A DNA stretch of 14,719 nt from CAVQFC01 sp036497895 (lineage in GTDB: Bacteria > Acidobacteriota > Vicinamibacteria > Vicinamibacterales > CAVVIG01). The translations under genes were made by a program, and so were the position numbers. Where the stretch lies: NCBI GenBank assembly GCA_036497895.1, contig DASXIR010000407.1, positions 1 through 14,719 on the forward strand, read 5' to 3'. This document shows, piece by piece, positions 12,401-14,719 of this stretch; positions within the stretch are counted from its first letter, which is position 1, and each line of letters begins with the position of its first letter. The notes beneath the pieces were generated by a model, which saw nothing but the letters and a program-made list of their open reading frames with translations, made no database searches and was not told where the DNA came from.

Positions 12401-14661
12401 ATGCGACACGGGCGCTCGCCGCGGCCGGGCTGTTGGTGCTGTGTTTCTCTGGTCTCGCACAGGCTCAGACGGCAGGGCGCGTCTGGCCGACCGAGCGCCC
12501 GCCGCAGCCACTGGCGGCGCGCGACATCAAGTTTCCGCCATACGAGATCCAGACGCTGCCCAACGGTCTCCAGGTCGTGGTCGTCATGCACCACGAGCAG
12601 CCGTCGGTCAGCATGCGCATGCTGGTGCGGGTTGGCACCGCCAACGATCCCAAGGATCAGATGGGCATTGCCCACCTGACCGCGTCGCTGCTGGATCAGG
12701 GCACGACTTCGCGTTCCGCCCAGGAGATGAACGACGATGTCGACTTCATCGGCGGGGTGATGGGGGCGGGCGCCGGCAGCGATCTCACGTTCGTCCAGAT
12801 GATCGTCATGAAGGACAGCTTCGAGAAGGGCATGCGGATGCTGTCCGACATGGCGCGCCACCCCGCGTTCGCGCCGGCTGAAATCGATCGCCAGCGCCAG
12901 CAGACGCTGTCGGGATTGACGGTCAGCCTCGAGGATCCGGAGTACATCGCCAACTCGGTTTTCGATCGGCTGGTCTATGGCTTCCATCCGTATGGGATGC
13001 CGGACACCGGCACGCCCGACTCCCTTGCCAGGCTCACGCGCGCCGACCTCGCCTCGTTTCACTCCCGGTACTTCATTCCCAACAACGCCATCCTTGCGAT
13101 TGTCGGCGACGTGACCGCGGACGAAAGCTTTGCGGCGGCGAAGAAGGTCTTCGGCGACTGGGAAAAGCGCGACCTGGTGCCGGACAAGTTCATCGCGCCG
13201 CCGGAACCGACCCGGCGCGTGGTCGTGGTCAACAAGCCCGACGCCGTTCAGACCGAAATCCGGGTCGGTCACATCGGCATCCCGCGAACCCACCCCGATT
13301 ACATGGCGGTGAACCTCGCGATCAGGATTCTCGGCGGCGAGGGCAGCAACCGGCTGCATCAGGTGCTGCGCACCGAGCGCGGCCTGACCTACGGCGCTCA
13401 GGCCAACATGGATACGCTCAAGGAGGCCGGCGACTTCGAAGCCGAAACCAACACGCGATCCGAAGCGACCGGCGAGGTTCTCCGATTGATCGTCGACGAG
13501 TTCTGGCGGCTGCAGCGGGAGCGGGTGGGCGAGGGCGAGCTGTCGTCGGCGAAGGCCTATCTGACCGGGAGTTTTCCGCTGACCATCGAAACGCCAGGTG
13601 CGATCGCGATGCAGGTCGTGAATGCGCTGTTCTACGGCTTGCCGCTGGAGCAGCTGCAGAATTTCCGCGAGCGTGTCAACGCGGTCACCGTGGACGACGT
13701 CCAGCGCGTCGCCAAGACGCTGTTGCGGCCGGATCGGCTGTCGGTCGTACTCGTCGGCAACGCCGCGGCGTTCACGCCGCAGCTGCGCGGCGTCGGCTTT
13801 GCGACATTTGAGACGGTCGAGCTCGGCGATCTCGACTTGATGGCTGCGAACTTCAAGCGCGTCGGCCGCGCTGCGGCGCGCCTCGCGGTACCGCCAGCCG
13901 CAGTGATGCAGCGGACCGCTCTCCGGTACCGGCAGACGCCGGCCGCGACCCGGCCACCCGCGGTTCCGAAGCCCGAAGACGCGCAGAAGGCGGTGGCGCT
14001 GCTCGATCGTGCGATCGCCGCGAAGGGCGGACTCGCGGCGTTGCGCGGCCTTCACACGATCATCGCCAAACAGACCTTGAGCTCGCCGAGCGATCCCGGC
14101 GCTCCGAAATTCACGGTCACGACCTACATCCAGTATCCGGATCGGCTGCGGATCGAAACGGTGATCCCCGGCGGTCTCAACATCCTCGGTTTCGACGGCA
14201 AGGAAGCGTGGGTGAAAAACGAGCAGGGCGTCCACGCCCAGCCGTCGGTGGTTGCGAGCCAGGCTCGCCTCGGCATGCGCCGCGACGTCGTGTCGCTCCT
14301 GCTCGCCGCCAAGGACGGCGCGGTGACAGCGCGTCTGCTGCCTGATGTCAGCAGCAACGTCGCGGGCAGCATCACCCCCCACGTCGATCACGTCCTCGAG
14401 CTGACCGCCCCCGACCTCAATCCGATCCTGATCTACATCGACCCCGAGTCGTCGCTGATCACCAAGGAAACCTACGTGGACGATGCACCAGGGCGTCCAT
14501 CGGTGGAGGAGCGCTTCTCCGACTACCGGTTGGTGAACGGGTATCAGATCGCATTCAAGGCGACGCGGCGGATCGGGATGCAGATCGTCGATCGGCTCGT
14601 GTCCGATGTGAAGGTCAACCCGAACATCGATCAAGCGCTGTTTCTGCGTCCCGCTTCTTGA
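12397..14661 (+). CDS. M16 non-catalytic partner subunit fused to a LolA-like domain
   Basis: A 754-aa exported protein starting at a GTG that overlaps the previous stop (GTGA), with AAGAAGG six bases upstream (12384-12390). The signal peptide is MNATRALAAAGLLVLCFSGLAQA. Residues ~45-500 are an M16 fold, but the zinc motif position reads HLTAS (93-97) instead of HxxEH, so it cannot bind zinc normally. It keeps the Arg/Tyr motif: Arg319 in GSNRLHQVLR and Tyr332 in RGLTYGA. This is the signature of the non-catalytic subunit of M16B heterodimers. After a Pro/Ala-rich linker (~505-525), residues ~525-754 form a beta-rich domain (AAKGGLAALRGLHTI, YIQYPDRLRIETVIPGG, FDGKEAWV, NGYQIAFKATRRI, VKVNPNIDQALF). 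It resembles LolA-type lipoprotein-carrier folds. The domain assignment is by pattern, not by search. Confidence 0.9.
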   Translation: MNATRALAAAGLLVLCFSGLAQAQTAGRVWPTERPPQPLAARDIKFPPYEIQTLPNGLQVVVVMHHEQPSVSMRMLVRVGTANDPKDQMGIAHLTASLLDQGTTSRSAQEMNDDVDFIGGVMGAGAGSDLTFVQMIVMKDSFEKGMRMLSDMARHPAFAPAEIDRQRQQTLSGLTVSLEDPEYIANSVFDRLVYGFHPYGMPDTGTPDSLARLTRADLASFHSRYFIPNNAILAIVGDVTADESFAAAKKVFGDWEKRDLVPDKFIAPPEPTRRVVVVNKPDAVQTEIRVGHIGIPRTHPDYMAVNLAIRILGGEGSNRLHQVLRTERGLTYGAQANMDTLKEAGDFEAETNTRSEATGEVLRLIVDEFWRLQRERVGEGELSSAKAYLTGSFPLTIETPGAIAMQVVNALFYGLPLEQLQNFRERVNAVTVDDVQRVAKTLLRPDRLSVVLVGNAAAFTPQLRGVGFATFETVELGDLDLMAANFKRVGRAAARLAVPPAAVMQRTALRYRQTPAATRPPAVPKPEDAQKAVALLDRAIAAKGGLAALRGLHTIIAKQTLSSPSDPGAPKFTVTTYIQYPDRLRIETVIPGGLNILGFDGKEAWVKNEQGVHAQPSVVASQARLGMRRDVVSLLLAAKDGAVTARLLPDVSSNVAGSITPHVDHVLELTAPDLNPILIYIDPESSLITKETYVDDAPGRPSVEERFSDYRLVNGYQIAFKATRRIGMQIVDRLVSDVKVNPNIDQALFLRPAS

Positions 14662-14719
14662 GCCTCCGCCTCCTGCTCTCGTGCGGCGAAGCCTCCGGCG
14701 ACTTGTACGCCGGGGCGCT
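14658..14719 (+). CDS. lpxB: Lipid-A-disaccharide synthase, N-terminal fragment cut by the window edge
   Basis: Only about 20 codons are visible: TTG at 14658, then SLRLLLSCGEASGDLYAGA, running off the right edge. GEASGD followed by a hydrophobic residue and a Gly/Ala-rich helix is the characteristic N terminus of LpxB (E. coli has VAGEASGD at the same place). LpxB condenses UDP-2,3-diacylglucosamine with lipid X to give the lipid A disaccharide at the inner face of the inner membrane. The TTG overlaps the stop of the M16/LolA-like gene by four bases (TTGA), so it is probably the last or a further gene of the same transcript as lpxD. There is no Shine-Dalgarno site; translation is likely coupled. 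Confidence 0.85.
   Translation, partial: MSLRLLLSCGEASGDLYAGA

Noticed and set aside
12316..14634. A 772-codon open frame on the minus strand opposite the second M16 gene
   Set aside because: It is the reverse complement of strong coding sequence in a GC-rich genome. Its product is rich in Arg, His, Asp and Leu with no domain, and the plus-strand M16/LolA-like protein explains the region.

Overview
The window is about 14.7 kb of uniformly GC-rich, densely packed bacterial chromosome. It comes from a Gram-negative (diderm) bacterium, because it carries lpxD and the beginning of lpxB for lipid A synthesis. Gene content and protein flavour (paired M16 peptidases inside an lpx cluster, an omega subunit of the RFLFV...KQLRRGA type, gatCA without gatB) suggest Acidobacteriota, perhaps a Vicinamibacteria-like lineage. 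That placement is inference; no rRNA gene is present. I see no tRNA, rRNA, CRISPR array, insertion sequence or prophage, and no gene-free stretch longer than about 75 bases.

Layout. (1) 1-3147, plus strand: the 3' part of dnaK (its first ~22 codons lie off the left edge), an Hsp20 small heat-shock gene, a perfect 12-bp-arm palindrome, a small omega-subunit gene (rpoZ) and two tiny membrane-protein genes. (2) 9050-3157, minus strand, reading leftward: a YdjM-type membrane-bound metal-dependent hydrolase, nfo (endonuclease IV), gatC, gatA, a putative zinc metallopeptidase (HEAGH) and a D-Ala-D-Ala-ligase-like ATP-grasp enzyme. Adjacent genes touch or overlap, so this looks like one transcript. 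It meets region 1 convergently with only 9 bases between stop codons. (3) 9070-14719, plus strand: a secreted zinc enzyme of the phospholipase C / S1-P1 nuclease fold, lpxD, an active-type M16 peptidase, a second M16 protein with a destroyed zinc motif and a fused C-terminal LolA-like domain, and the first codons of lpxB at the right edge. Three of the four junctions are 4-base start/stop overlaps.

How the genes may work together. dnaK and hsp20 form a chaperone pair: holdase capture followed by ATP-driven refolding. The last two minus-strand genes form a coupled ligase/peptidase unit. The ligase lacks the Ddl N-terminal substrate motif, so I suggest a peptide-bond-forming system of unknown substrate rather than ordinary cell-wall synthesis. 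In region 3 two lipid A enzymes bracket a predicted exported M16 heterodimer in which one subunit keeps the zinc site and the other keeps the Arg/Tyr substrate motif. An envelope-maintenance role is plausible.

Regulation. Regions 2 and 3 diverge from a 19-base gap whose A/T core (TAATATAT, 9058-9065) can be read as a -10 box on both strands. Similar -10-like boxes lie a few bases before rpoZ and the first M16 gene, which suggests leaderless or near-leaderless transcripts. hsp20 and the second small membrane gene instead have clear Shine-Dalgarno sites.
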